From Hamadaea tsunoensis DSM 44101 (GTDB taxonomy: Bacteria > Actinomycetota > Actinomycetes > Mycobacteriales > Micromonosporaceae), in the NCBI RefSeq assembly GCF_000428945.1, contig NZ_KE386821.1, positions 245,330-309,329 on the forward strand: DNA of 64,000 bases, given 5' to 3'. Below the pieces are notes generated by a model. That model did not search any database. It worked only from the letters and a program-made list of their open reading frames with translations, and was not told the origin of the DNA. Position numbers and translations under genes: made by a program. Position 1 is the first letter of the stretch. Every line of letters starts with the position of its first letter. Below are positions 35,143 to 44,257 of the stretch, one piece after another.

Positions 35143-36848
35143 CCACCTCCGACGAGCGGACTCCCTCGGCGACCACCTGGACCCGGCTGGAGCCGCAGCA
35201 CGCCTCGCCCGACGAGCGCATCGGCGCGGCGGCGGCGATCGCCGATCCCGCCTGGCTGCTGGCCCGGCAGTGGCAGTTCGGCGAATTCCACGGCAGCGAC
35301 GGCGGCTCGCCGGCGTCGGCCCGGATGCGGATGCACGCCGGCACGTTCTCCGGCTACCGCGGCCGTGGGATCGGCGGCGACCTCGACCGCTTCGACCCGT
35401 ACGCCCAGCACACGATGCCGCTGGAGGTACTCGTCGAGCGGGAGCCGGCCGACCCGGTCGACCTCACCCTGCGCGCGGACGGCGGCCGGCGGTTCGCCCG
35501 GCTGCTCGACCGCCACGGGGCCGGCGCCTACCGGCAGGCGTTCGTCGACCGGTACCCGCTGCCCGCGACCGCACCCGGCGCGCCCGCGCACGCCGACAGC
35601 GCAGCCCTGCTGGCCGTTCTCGCCGGCCGGCTGGCCGACGGTCAGGCCCTGGCCGCCGCGTGCACCTCGGCTTCGGGGCAGCCCGTCGTACCGGCCGTGC
35701 CCGCCGTCGCGGCGGCCGACCGCGCCGCGGTGCTGGCCGCCGTCACCGAGTTCCTGGCGTGGTGGTCGTCCTTCGTGGACCATCCCGGCGCCGGCGGGCA
35801 GGCCTGGGTGCCGACGCGGATGGAGCACGCGTTCGGTGTCGGCGCGCTGCTCGGCCCCGACAACACGCAGGTCAACCTGGTCGCCACCGAGTATCCCGGC
35901 GGCACCCTGGACTGGTACGACCTCGACGTGGCCACCGACGGCACCTGGGTTCCGGCCGACGCCCCCGGCCGCGAGATCGTCCGGACCGGCCTGCCGACCC
36001 CGGTACGCTATCCCGGCATGCCGGCCGCCCGTTTCTGGGAGTTCGAGGACGCCCGCGTCTACCTCGGCGGTGTCGAGGCGGGCCGCGACGACCTCGGCCG
36101 GATGCTCCTGGCGGAGTTCGCGATCCTCTACTCCGACGACTGGTTCGTCATCCCGGTCGAACTGCCGGTCGGCACCGTCGCCCGGGTCGTGTCCCTCGTC
36201 GTCGCGGACACGTTCGGCGTGCGTACGCTGATCCAGCCGGCCGCCCACGGTGACTGGGACATGTACCGGCTGACCGGTGCCGGGGCGGACCAGGCCCTCT
36301 TCGTCCTGCCGCCGACCCTCGCGGGCAGCCTCGACGGCGACCCGGTCGAGGAGGTCGTGCTCCTGCGCGACGAAGCCGCCAACGTGGCCTGGGCGGTGGA
36401 GACGCGCGTACAGAGCGCGGCCGGACGCCCCGCCGACCGGCACGAGCAGTACCTCGCCCAGCTGCGCGCCGCCGGCGACCCGGTCGCGCCGGCGGTACCC
36501 GGCGGCGTCGACTTCGACTACCGGCTGCGTACCGGGCAGCCGCCCGAACACTGGATCCCGCTCATCCCCGAGGCGCACTCCGACGGGCTGCGGCTGCGCC
36601 GGGACGCGCTGGCCAAGCCCGGCACGGACATCCCGATCCCACCACTCGGCGAGCTGCTCACCGCCGCGGAGTGGATCGCGGCCGAGGAGGTGCCCCGCGA
36701 AGGCGCCCGGATCACGCGCAGCTGGCAGCTGGCCCGGTGGGGCGACGGGTCGACGCATCTCTGGCTGTCACGCCGCAAGGTGACCGGGCGCGGCGAGGCG
36801 TCGAGCGGGCTGCGATTCGACGTCCTCCAGCGAGCCGACGCCGGATAA
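35139..36848 (+). CDS. Conserved protein of unknown function, 569 aa (cassette gene 5)
   Basis: Last gene of the overlapping run (start overlaps the upstream stop by 4 bp). The N-terminus carries a very characteristic block, DPAWLLARQWQFGEFHGSDG (about 36-55). Later come PAARFWEFEDARVYLGGVEA, LAEFAILYSDDWFVIPVELP, VEEVVLLRDEAANVAWAVET and the near-terminal WQLARWGDGSTHLWLSRRK. Trp-rich, soluble, no signal peptide. The WLLARQWQFGEF and FA..YS.DWF..P strings recur, as far as I remember, in hypothetical proteins of cyanobacteria, myxobacteria and actinobacteria beside relatives of the two upstream genes. Function unknown. Followed only by a weak hairpin. Confidence 0.73.
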   Translation: MTTSDERTPSATTWTRLEPQHASPDERIGAAAAIADPAWLLARQWQFGEFHGSDGGSPASARMRMHAGTFSGYRGRGIGGDLDRFDPYAQHTMPLEVLVEREPADPVDLTLRADGGRRFARLLDRHGAGAYRQAFVDRYPLPATAPGAPAHADSAALLAVLAGRLADGQALAAACTSASGQPVVPAVPAVAAADRAAVLAAVTEFLAWWSSFVDHPGAGGQAWVPTRMEHAFGVGALLGPDNTQVNLVATEYPGGTLDWYDLDVATDGTWVPADAPGREIVRTGLPTPVRYPGMPAARFWEFEDARVYLGGVEAGRDDLGRMLLAEFAILYSDDWFVIPVELPVGTVARVVSLVVADTFGVRTLIQPAAHGDWDMYRLTGAGADQALFVLPPTLAGSLDGDPVEEVVLLRDEAANVAWAVETRVQSAAGRPADRHEQYLAQLRAAGDPVAPAVPGGVDFDYRLRTGQPPEHWIPLIPEAHSDGLRLRRDALAKPGTDIPIPPLGELLTAAEWIAAEEVPREGARITRSWQLARWGDGSTHLWLSRRKVTGRGEASSGLRFDVLQRADAG

Positions 36849-36914
36849 CGGACGGCGGCGCGGGTCCGGGCGGGCGGCGCGAGGTCAGGGCGGTGGCACC
36901 TCCCGCGGACGGAG

Positions 36915-36940
36915 CTGACATGACGATCGCCGCATGTCAG
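36915..36940. terminator. Weak hairpin between cassette end and desaturase
   Basis: CTGACATG pairs with CATGTCAG (8 bp, 10-base loop). It overlaps the desaturase stop and may serve both convergent units. Confidence 0.4.
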
Positions 36941-38004
36941 GGCGTCTGCGGGTGCGGTGGCCGCCCGGCCACGCGGCCGATCCGCCGGACGTAGCCCAGG
37001 GCCTGGCGGTAGGAGGCGAACAGGGTCGTCTCGGCGTACGGCAGGCCGATTTCGGCGCAGTACGCGCGCACGATCGGACGGGCCCGCCGCAACGCCGTGC
37101 GCGGCATGCTGGGAAACAGGTGGTGTTCGATCTGGTAGTTGAGCCCGCCGAGCAGGAGCCCGATCACGGGTCCGCCGCTGACGTTGCGCGCGGTGAGAAC
37201 CTGACGCCGCAGGAAGTCGGACGCGTCGTCACGGGCGAGGATGGGCATCCCCTTGTGGTTCGGCGCGAAGGAGCAGCCGAGGTACAACCCGAACAGGCCC
37301 TGGTGCACGGCCATGAACACCAAGGCCTTCCCCGGTGACAGTACGACGAAGACGACGGCCAGGTACGCGGCGAGGTGCAGGAACAGCAACGACGCCTCGC
37401 GGCCACGGCGCGGGCAGCCCGGCCGCACGAGCGCCCTGGCGCTGGCCACGTGCAGATTGATCCCTTCGAGCAGCATCAGCGGGATGAGGAACACCGCTTG
37501 ATGGTGCGCGAGGAACGCCCCGACCCGCTGCCGCGCACGTGCCTGCGTCGAGGTGAAGACGATCACCTCGCCGGAGATGTCGGGGTCCAGTCCTTCCTGG
37601 TTCGGGTGGGCGTGATGACGTCGATGCTTGTCCACCCACCAGCCGTAGCCCAGCCCGATGGCGAGGTTGCCGTGCACCAGCCCGACCAGGTCGTTGGCCC
37701 GCCGGGTGCGGAAGATCTGCTGGTGACCGGCATCGTGACCGAGGAAGCCGAGCTGGGTGAAGCTCACGGCGAGGAAGACCGCCGTCAGCAGCTGCCACCA
37801 TGAGTCGCCGACGAGAGCGAAGACCGCCCAACCGGCGGCCAGGGCGATCCCGTTGACCGCGATGCGCAAGGAGGAGGAGAGCGGCCGGCGGCGCAGCAGG
37901 CCCGCCCGGCGTACGCGGTCGAGCAGGACGGCGTACTCGCTGCCACGCGTACGGGCCTCGACGGCCGGCTGGTACTCGCCGGCCTGTGGGAAGGGGTGAA
38001 TCAT
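36937..38004 (-). CDS. Membrane fatty-acid desaturase
   Basis: Di-iron acyl-lipid or acyl-CoA desaturase (355 aa) that introduces a double bond into membrane fatty acids with O2 and an electron donor. All three His boxes are present: HDAGHQQ, HRRHHAH and QIEHHLFP; the QxxHH form of the third box is typical of front-end or acyl-CoA desaturases. Hydrophobic segments flank them (AVNGIALAAGWAVFALVG, LLFLHLAAYLAVVFVVLSPG). The frame is open to 38130, but ATG 38004 has GGAG 6 bases upstream and family similarity starts there. No cytochrome b5 domain is fused, so a separate ferredoxin or reductase is needed. Monocistronic, divergent from the glycosyltransferase. Confidence 0.9.
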   Translation of the reverse strand: MIHPFPQAGEYQPAVEARTRGSEYAVLLDRVRRAGLLRRRPLSSSLRIAVNGIALAAGWAVFALVGDSWWQLLTAVFLAVSFTQLGFLGHDAGHQQIFRTRRANDLVGLVHGNLAIGLGYGWWVDKHRRHHAHPNQEGLDPDISGEVIVFTSTQARARQRVGAFLAHHQAVFLIPLMLLEGINLHVASARALVRPGCPRRGREASLLFLHLAAYLAVVFVVLSPGKALVFMAVHQGLFGLYLGCSFAPNHKGMPILARDDASDFLRRQVLTARNVSGGPVIGLLLGGLNYQIEHHLFPSMPRTALRRARPIVRAYCAEIGLPYAETTLFASYRQALGYVRRIGRVAGRPPHPQTP

Positions 38005-38261
38005 ATGGCTCTCCACGGGAGTTGTCGGCTGAAAGGCGCCGCCAGGGTCCAGAGCCACGTCTCTTTCAGCGTACCCCCGGCCAGGGTGATTCGAGCTCGG
38101 AAGGGCCTCCCTTTCACGTGTTAGGCTCAAGGTCAGTCCCGGAGGTCGCCGCCCAGATGGAGACAGGCGCTGATCCGGGTTCCGTCGGGGCGACGGTCAG
38201 TGAGCGGTAGCGGATCGCGTACTCCTTCCCGCCATCTCGGACGAAGTATCGGAGATGAGTG

Positions 38262-39485
38262 ATGGCTTCCGTGAAGAACGCGCCGCGACCGTCGTACTAC
38301 AAAGGACGGGCGACCTTGGACCGAAGACTGGCGAGCATGTTCTCCCCGCGTTCGGTCAACGCTCCCGCCACGGTGTCCCGGCTGTGTCTGGTGGGCAGCT
38401 ACGCGGCCGCCGAGGCCGGGGTTTCCACGTTCATCACCGACATGCGCAACGCGCTGCTCGCCGACCGTGCGGAGACGGTCGTCGACGTGGTGCGCACCGG
38501 CGCGCACGGCGAGCGTGACGCCCGATCGGAGACGGTGCGCAGCGTGGGATCCTCCGATGAGGACAGTCGCAGCGCCGCCACGCTGATGAACGAGTACGAC
38601 GTGGTCGTCATCCACTACGCGGCCGATGCCTACGCGGATGACGAGGGCGGCCAGGTTCTCGACATCCTCGAACGGGTCACCGTCCCGGTCGTGTGCGTCA
38701 TGCACGACGTCCACCTCGAACCCACCGCGCGGCAACGCTTCATCATCGAAATGCTGACCTCGTCCGCGGACGCCGTCGTGGCCCTGACCGAGACCAGCCG
38801 CCGGGCGCTGCTGGACGACTATCACGTCGAGCCGCGCAAGCTCGTGGTCATCCGGTACGGCCGGCTCCCGGCTCCCACCGCGCATCCGGCTGCGGCGGCC
38901 GGGCGTACGCCCACGGTGCTGACCTGGGGGCGGCTGTACGCGGGCATGGGTCTCGAGCTGGGCATCGACGCGATGGCCCGGCTGGACGCGGGGCCGCTCG
39001 CGCCGCGCTACGTACTCGCCGGACCGATCGACGACGCGTACGCGCAGGATCTGACGCGCCGGGCGGAAGCGCTCGGGATCGCCGATCGGGTCGAGCTCCT
39101 GCCCGGGTACATGCGGCCGGGCCGCCTCGCCGAGATGGTCAGTGGCGCCGACATGGTCCTGCTTCCGTACACGGAGAACGACCGGACCTCGTCGGCGATC
39201 CTGGCGGAGGCCGTCGGCGCGCACAAGCCGGTCGTGTCGACGCCGTTTCCGCACGCCTGTGAGCTGCTCGAGGACGGCCGCTCGGGAACGCTGACCCCGT
39301 ACGCCGACGTCCAGGCGATGGCCGACGCCGTCGGCGATCTGCTGGCCGACGCGGATCGGGCGCACGGCGACGTCGTGTCGGACGGCCTGCCGGAGGCGGG
39401 CGCGCAGAGCTGGGCGGACGCGGCGAGCCAGTACCGTCAGCTGATCAACGTGGTGTTCCGGAGTTCCTCGACCGCGAGTCGATGA
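38262..39485 (+). CDS. Glycosyltransferase family 4-like protein
   Basis: GT-B-fold glycosyltransferase (407 aa), cytoplasmic or membrane-associated, transferring sugar from a nucleotide donor. N-terminal acceptor domain: LCLVGSYAAAEAGVSTFITD, VVVIHYAADAY, VVCVMHDVHLEPTARQRF. C-terminal donor domain: TVLTWGRLYAGMGLELGIDA, VELLPGYMRPGRLAEMVSGA, and SSAILAEAVGAHKPVVSTPF carrying the donor-site Glu. GGAG lies 7 bases before ATG 38262; GTG 38259 is an alternative. The product is unknown (cell-envelope glycan or glycolipid). No partner glycan genes are adjacent; neighbours are a desaturase and a surface protein. Confidence 0.85.
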   Translation: MASVKNAPRPSYYKGRATLDRRLASMFSPRSVNAPATVSRLCLVGSYAAAEAGVSTFITDMRNALLADRAETVVDVVRTGAHGERDARSETVRSVGSSDEDSRSAATLMNEYDVVVIHYAADAYADDEGGQVLDILERVTVPVVCVMHDVHLEPTARQRFIIEMLTSSADAVVALTETSRRALLDDYHVEPRKLVVIRYGRLPAPTAHPAAAAGRTPTVLTWGRLYAGMGLELGIDAMARLDAGPLAPRYVLAGPIDDAYAQDLTRRAEALGIADRVELLPGYMRPGRLAEMVSGADMVLLPYTENDRTSSAILAEAVGAHKPVVSTPFPHACELLEDGRSGTLTPYADVQAMADAVGDLLADADRAHGDVVSDGLPEAGAQSWADAASQYRQLINVVFRSSSTASR

Positions 39486-39639
39486 CGCTCGGCGCCGTTC
39501 GCGCGCCCTGATGCGGGTGCGCGGATGGCGGGTTTCGCAATAATTTGCATAATGTGACCGTGTCGTCACGGTATGTAGTCGTATCTACGGAATAATCCGC
39601 AAAAGGTGCATTCCCGGTTCGACTGCTTGAGGAGCCTCC
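39486..39639 (+). promoter_or_regulatory. AT-rich promoter region of the LPXTG protein gene
   Basis: This gap is far richer in A/T than its surroundings (AATAATTTGCATAATG at 39539-39554; GGAATAATCCGC at 39589-39600). It contains the inverted repeat ACCGTG-TCGT-CACGGT (39557-39572), a candidate operator. SD-like GAGGAG (39629-39634) precedes GTG 39640. Confidence 0.5.
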
Positions 39640-42600
39640 GTGGCGCGAGCGTCCACTCGACCCCGCCGTTGGGCGGCCGCCCTCGCGGCGCTGACCCTGG
39701 CCGCCGGCGGCGTACTCCTGCCGGCCGTGCCCGCGTACGCCGCCGTGGTCGGGATCGACAAGTCGACGGTCGGCGTACCCGCGGACGGCGTCGTGCCCGG
39801 CGGTTCGTTCACGTACGTGATCAGGGTGGACTGCACCTCGCTGGCGGAGGACTGCCAGAACGTGACGGTGACCGACACGCTGCCGGCGGAGTTCGACGCG
39901 AACATCGTGCCAGGCGCCTTCGCCTGGACCGGCGGCCCGGACACGACGCCGGCTGGCGGCACGGTCTTCCCGGGTATCCCGCAGTACACCTACACCTATG
40001 ACGCCACCACGCGGGCGCTGAGCGTCACGGTGCCGTCGGTTCCGGCGGGCACGTCGGCGTCGGTGCAGATCGGTATGACGTTGCCGGCCGACACGACCGT
40101 GGCGGACGGCACCCTGGTACCCAACACCGCGAACGTGACCGCCGACAACGCGAGCCCGGCGAGCGACAGCGTCGACGTGAAGGTGCACGTACCCGTCGTC
40201 GTGAACGTGCAGGCGACCAAGGACTGGGCGGACGGTTCGGCGCTGGCCGGGTCGGGGGAGGCCAGCACGGTCACCCTCGGCGTCGCCAACACCTCGTCCG
40301 GTGCCGCGGGCGTCACCAGCCTGACCCTGACCGACCAGACCACCGGTACGCCCGCCGGCGACCCCTGGAACTACTTCGACCTGACCGGTTTCGGCGCGGT
40401 GACCTACCCGGCCGGCGCCGACCAGGTGCAGATCCAGTACTGCGAGCTGCCGTACGCGCAGCAGTGCGGCGCCTGGACCGCCGGCGCGATCCAGACCGGC
40501 TCGCCGATCTCGGCGGACGCGGGCGTCGACCTGGCGAACGTGACCGGCGTGCGATTCGTGTTCTCCAGCTCCACCGGCGATCCGATCCCGAACGACGCTT
40601 CGGGCAACGTCGCGTTCACCCTGAAGCTGCGCGACACCGAGCGGGTCGACGGCACCACGCCGATCGAGCCGACGCGGACACAGACCGTCACCGACTCCGC
40701 CACGCCGTCGGCCACGAACGCGGACGGGACGACCGACGGCAGCCCCGCGTCGGACACGTACCAGATCGTGCCGAACATCGCCTCGATCGACATGTCGAAG
40801 AGCTGGTTCGCCGACGCCGACGGCGACTACACCGCCGACAACCCGCCCAGCGCGCCCGCGCAGCGCCGGTGGCCGGTGTCCGCGGTCGTGACGGCGACCA
40901 ACACCTCCCCGTTCCCGGTCGAGACGATGACCGTACGCGAGCCGTCCGCCACCGACCCGAGCAGCGGCCTGAGCGTGGTCGACGTGACCCAGATCCGCGC
41001 GCGCTTCCCCGACGGAGCCACGACCGCCCAGGTGACGATCACCTGCGCCGACGGCTCGACGTCGACCAAGAGCCTGACCAGCCCGCCGGCGACGCAGGAG
41101 CTGAACCGCCCGGCGGACTTCACCTGCCCGGCCGCCGGTCCGGACGATCCGCGGATGCTGCTCACCTCGATCGAGATCACGTACGCGAGCCCGGCCGGCA
41201 CCGCCGCCATCGACCCGAACGCCCAGGCGGGCCTGGACTTCCACGGCACGCTGACCGGCAACGCGGTGCCGGGGGACTCGCCGTTCACCAACTGCGCCGA
41301 CGCCACCGCGGTCAACACCGGCAACGGCTCGACCTCGGCCACCGCGACCGCGTGCGGGCAGCTGACCGTGACCACCGGCGGCGGCCCGAGCGGCCCCGGC
41401 ACCAAGACCGTCAGCCAGCAGGAGCTACCGGACGACACCCCGATCCAGTACACGATCGACTTCCACAACGACGGCAACGACCTCAACGACTTCGCCCTGG
41501 TCGACCCGCCGAACGTGGAGGACCTGACCGACGACACCCAGCCGTTCAACGTCGCGAAGATCGACTCCATCACCGCGTCCTGCCCGACCAGCCCGGCCGA
41601 CATCGTCCTGCTCATCCCGGACGCGCCGAACCCGCCCCGCCAGGTGGCCTACGCGACGGCGACGGCCGCCGACCTGGACGCGGCCCGCGGCTTCTTCATC
41701 CGCGCCGATCCGCTGCCCGCGGGCGCCGACTGCAAGGCGACCATCGAGGTCGAGCGGCGCGACGGCGTCGAGGACAGCGTCACCATCACCAACTGCTACC
41801 TGGTCCTCGCCGGCGGCGGCCCCGCGATCAACGGCAGCATCCAGGACTCCAGCGCCTGCGCGCCGAACGTCGTCACCAGCCCGCCCAAGAGCGCCGCCAG
41901 CCTGCAGAAGTTCATCGAACCCGGCGACGTCGCCCGGCCCACACCCGGCCTCGACCCGCAACTGGCCACCGTCAAACTCCGCATCGCCAACACCGGCAAC
42001 ACCCATCTGAAGTCGCTGCAGATCGTCGACTTCGACGACGACGGCGCGGGCTCCGACTTCTTCCGCTCCTACGACTTCGTCGCCCTGCAGGGCGTCTCCT
42101 TCCCGCCCGGCGCAGACCTCGTGCAGTTCGACGTCTGCACCACCGGCTGCGCTGCCGGAACCTGGATCTCCGGTACGCCGACCGCCGCGAACCCGCCCCC
42201 GCTACCGGGCGGCGTCGCGGCAGGGGACGTCCAGGGCGTCCGGATCACGTTCACGTCCTCCGATCCGGCGCACAACGGCTACAACCTGACCCCGGGCGAG
42301 AACTTCCCGGCGAGCGGGCCCTGCGTACAGGCGTCGGTGTGCTTCACGGTGACGCCCCGGGCCACCGACCGGCAGACCGGCGAGCCCGTGCTCGGCACTT
42401 ACACCGACACGGCGGACGGGCATGGTGAGGCGCTGACCAGCCTCGGTGGACAGTTCGACATCCCGCCGGTCACCGCCGACCTCGCCGTCACCGAGGGCCG
42501 GCCCGCGATCGACGTGAACAAGGCCGTGGTCGGACCGTCCAGCATCGCGCCCGGCCAGACCGGCGTCTTCGACCTCACGGTGAAGAGCACGGGTACGGCG

Positions 42601-44178
42601 CCGCTGCCCGACCTGGAGGTGTCCGACCCGGTCCCGGCCGAGCTGGAGTTCGACGAGACCGGTGTCGGCGGCCAGCCGTACGCCATCCAGCAGTTCGACG
42701 TCCCCGCGGGGACCACCCCGCCGGGACCGGTGCAGTTCACCGCCGAGAGCGACAGCTCCGGCCGGGTGACCCGGCTCGTCTGGAAGTTCCCCGGGAACTT
42801 CGCTCCCACCAGCGTCCTCGTCATCCGGGTCGGCATGCGCATGGCCCCGGGTGTCAGCGCCGACAAGACCGTCACCAACGTGATGGGCGCCGGCTCGTCG
42901 AGCACGGACGACTTCGACTGCAGCGACAGCCCGCCCGACGGCATCGTCGACGGCGACCCGTTCCTCGCCGGCCGTAACTGCACCTCCCCGGCGCAGCTGA
43001 CCACCCTCGCGGGCGCGGCCTTCACCGCCCGCAAGTGGTCGGCCGGCAACCCGGACCTCGGGCTCTACAACTCCGCCACCGACAAGTTCGTCGCCCTCGA
43101 CGACGCGTCCTGCCCGCACCTGACCCGCGACGGCGTGCAGTTCACCCGGTTCCCGTGCGTACCGCTGGTGTATCCCGGCGAGAACTTCACCTTCCTGGCC
43201 CGCATGACCAACAGCGGCACCTTCAACGCCCTGGACGCCCGCGTGATCGACGTCCTGCCCCGGCCCGGCGACACCGGCGTCATCGACCCGTCCGACCGCG
43301 GCACCATGTGGGACGTCGCACCCACGCTGGTCGCCCCGCCCACCGTCACCCCCGCGCCGTCCGCCGCCACCGACGCCGAACTCACCTACACCACCGACAT
43401 TCCGCCGTGCACCGACGACCTCCACCCGCCGTCGACCTGCCCGGCCGGAGACTGGACCACCGGCTTCGTTCCCGACGCCTCCGGCTTCCAGGCGTACGCG
43501 ACGTTCGCCGCGCCCGGCCTCGTTCCCGGTGCCACCTTCGACATCACCTGGCAGATGACTTCGCCGGCCGACCTGAAACAGCCGGTGAACCCGTCGATCG
43601 CCTGGAACTCCTTCGGGCACACCGAACTCATCGACACTCCCGGTACGCCCACCCAGCTCGGCGCGGTCGAACCGCAGAAGGCCGGCATCGGACTCGTCTT
43701 CGGCGGCGTACGCGTCACCAAGACCGTCGATGCGGAACCCGGAGCCGTCGTGCCGTCGGGACCGTACACACTCGCGTACACGTGCACGGTCACCCCGGAC
43801 ACCGGCGATCCCGTGGTGGTACGCGACGGCACGGCCGAGTTCGGGCCGGACGCGCCCTGGCAGCTGGACGGCGTACCCGCCCACGCCACGTGCACGATCC
43901 ACGAGACGGATGCCCAGGGCGGCACCACCGACCACGGCACCGACAAGCCGATCAGCGTCGTCATCCCGTGGAACGCCGACGCCACCCCGGTGACCGCCGC
44001 GGTCGTCAACACGTTCGTGGCTCCGCCGCCCTCACCGACACCGAGCGTCAGCCCGACCGGGGGCGGCACCCTGCCGACCACCGGTACGCCGCTGCTGCCC
44101 GTGGCGCTCACCGGTCTGGTCACCGTCCTGGTGGGACTGATGCTCAGGCTCGGCGCCGCCATCCGTCGCCGAGCCTGA
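39640..44178 (+). CDS. LPXTG-anchored giant surface protein with DUF11-like repeats
   Basis: Cell-wall adhesin-like protein of 1512 aa. Sec signal peptide (1 to about 34, ending VPAYAA). Then a series of Ig-like beta-sandwich repeats of DUF11 type (VTVTDTLPAEFDANIVPGAF, YTIDFHNDGNDLNDFALVDP, LRIANTGNTHLKSLQIVDFD, LTVKSTGTAPLPDLEVSDPV). A DUF5979-like module lies near the end (VTKTVDAEPGAVVPSGPYTL), followed by a Pro/Ser linker, sortase motif LPTTG, a hydrophobic helix and the tail RLGAAIRRRA. Sortase should attach it to peptidoglycan. Repeats of this type often carry isopeptide cross-links; not checked. GTG 39640 has a GAGGAG SD. No sortase gene or pilin partner is in the window. A hairpin follows. 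Confidence 0.88.
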   Translation: MARASTRPRRWAAALAALTLAAGGVLLPAVPAYAAVVGIDKSTVGVPADGVVPGGSFTYVIRVDCTSLAEDCQNVTVTDTLPAEFDANIVPGAFAWTGGPDTTPAGGTVFPGIPQYTYTYDATTRALSVTVPSVPAGTSASVQIGMTLPADTTVADGTLVPNTANVTADNASPASDSVDVKVHVPVVVNVQATKDWADGSALAGSGEASTVTLGVANTSSGAAGVTSLTLTDQTTGTPAGDPWNYFDLTGFGAVTYPAGADQVQIQYCELPYAQQCGAWTAGAIQTGSPISADAGVDLANVTGVRFVFSSSTGDPIPNDASGNVAFTLKLRDTERVDGTTPIEPTRTQTVTDSATPSATNADGTTDGSPASDTYQIVPNIASIDMSKSWFADADGDYTADNPPSAPAQRRWPVSAVVTATNTSPFPVETMTVREPSATDPSSGLSVVDVTQIRARFPDGATTAQVTITCADGSTSTKSLTSPPATQELNRPADFTCPAAGPDDPRMLLTSIEITYASPAGTAAIDPNAQAGLDFHGTLTGNAVPGDSPFTNCADATAVNTGNGSTSATATACGQLTVTTGGGPSGPGTKTVSQQELPDDTPIQYTIDFHNDGNDLNDFALVDPPNVEDLTDDTQPFNVAKIDSITASCPTSPADIVLLIPDAPNPPRQVAYATATAADLDAARGFFIRADPLPAGADCKATIEVERRDGVEDSVTITNCYLVLAGGGPAINGSIQDSSACAPNVVTSPPKSAASLQKFIEPGDVARPTPGLDPQLATVKLRIANTGNTHLKSLQIVDFDDDGAGSDFFRSYDFVALQGVSFPPGADLVQFDVCTTGCAAGTWISGTPTAANPPPLPGGVAAGDVQGVRITFTSSDPAHNGYNLTPGENFPASGPCVQASVCFTVTPRATDRQTGEPVLGTYTDTADGHGEALTSLGGQFDIPPVTADLAVTEGRPAIDVNKAVVGPSSIAPGQTGVFDLTVKSTGTAPLPDLEVSDPVPAELEFDETGVGGQPYAIQQFDVPAGTTPPGPVQFTAESDSSGRVTRLVWKFPGNFAPTSVLVIRVGMRMAPGVSADKTVTNVMGAGSSSTDDFDCSDSPPDGIVDGDPFLAGRNCTSPAQLTTLAGAAFTARKWSAGNPDLGLYNSATDKFVALDDASCPHLTRDGVQFTRFPCVPLVYPGENFTFLARMTNSGTFNALDARVIDVLPRPGDTGVIDPSDRGTMWDVAPTLVAPPTVTPAPSAATDAELTYTTDIPPCTDDLHPPSTCPAGDWTTGFVPDASGFQAYATFAAPGLVPGATFDITWQMTSPADLKQPVNPSIAWNSFGHTELIDTPGTPTQLGAVEPQKAGIGLVFGGVRVTKTVDAEPGAVVPSGPYTLAYTCTVTPDTGDPVVVRDGTAEFGPDAPWQLDGVPAHATCTIHETDAQGGTTDHGTDKPISVVIPWNADATPVTAAVVNTFVAPPPSPTPSVSPTGGGTLPTTGTPLLPVALTGLVTVLVGLMLRLGAAIRRRA

Positions 44179-44195
44179 CCGGAGTGCCCTTTCCC

Positions 44196-44231
44196 CGCCG
44201 CGCCTTCGTCTTTCCGGGCGAGGGCGCGGCG
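44196..44231 (+). terminator. Terminator after the LPXTG protein gene
   Basis: CGCCGCGCC pairs with GGCGCGGCG (9 bp, 18-base loop), 18 bases after the stop. Confidence 0.5.
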
Positions 44232-44245
44232 TTGCCCATCCCCGA

Positions 44246-44251
44246 CACAAT
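44246..44251 (+). promoter_or_regulatory. -10 box of a probable leaderless promoter
   Basis: CACAAT (4/6 to TATAAT) ends 6 bases before ATG 44258, which has no SD. Confidence 0.4.
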
Positions 44252-44257
44252 GTCCTC

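Noticed and set aside
21037-36848. Extracellular contractile injection system or tailocin
   Set aside because: Gene sizes and SARP context invited the idea, but no sheath, tube, baseplate, spike or AAA gene is recognisable; kept only as an open alternative.
38115-38130. SARP-like repeats before the glycosyltransferase (TCACG and TCAAG)
   Set aside because: The cores are 13 bp apart, not 11, and the heptamers match poorly.
39557-39572. ACCGTG-TCGT-CACGGT as a terminator for the glycosyltransferase
   Set aside because: A short stem of 6 bp in A/T-rich surroundings near the next promoter is more like an operator; neither role is proven.
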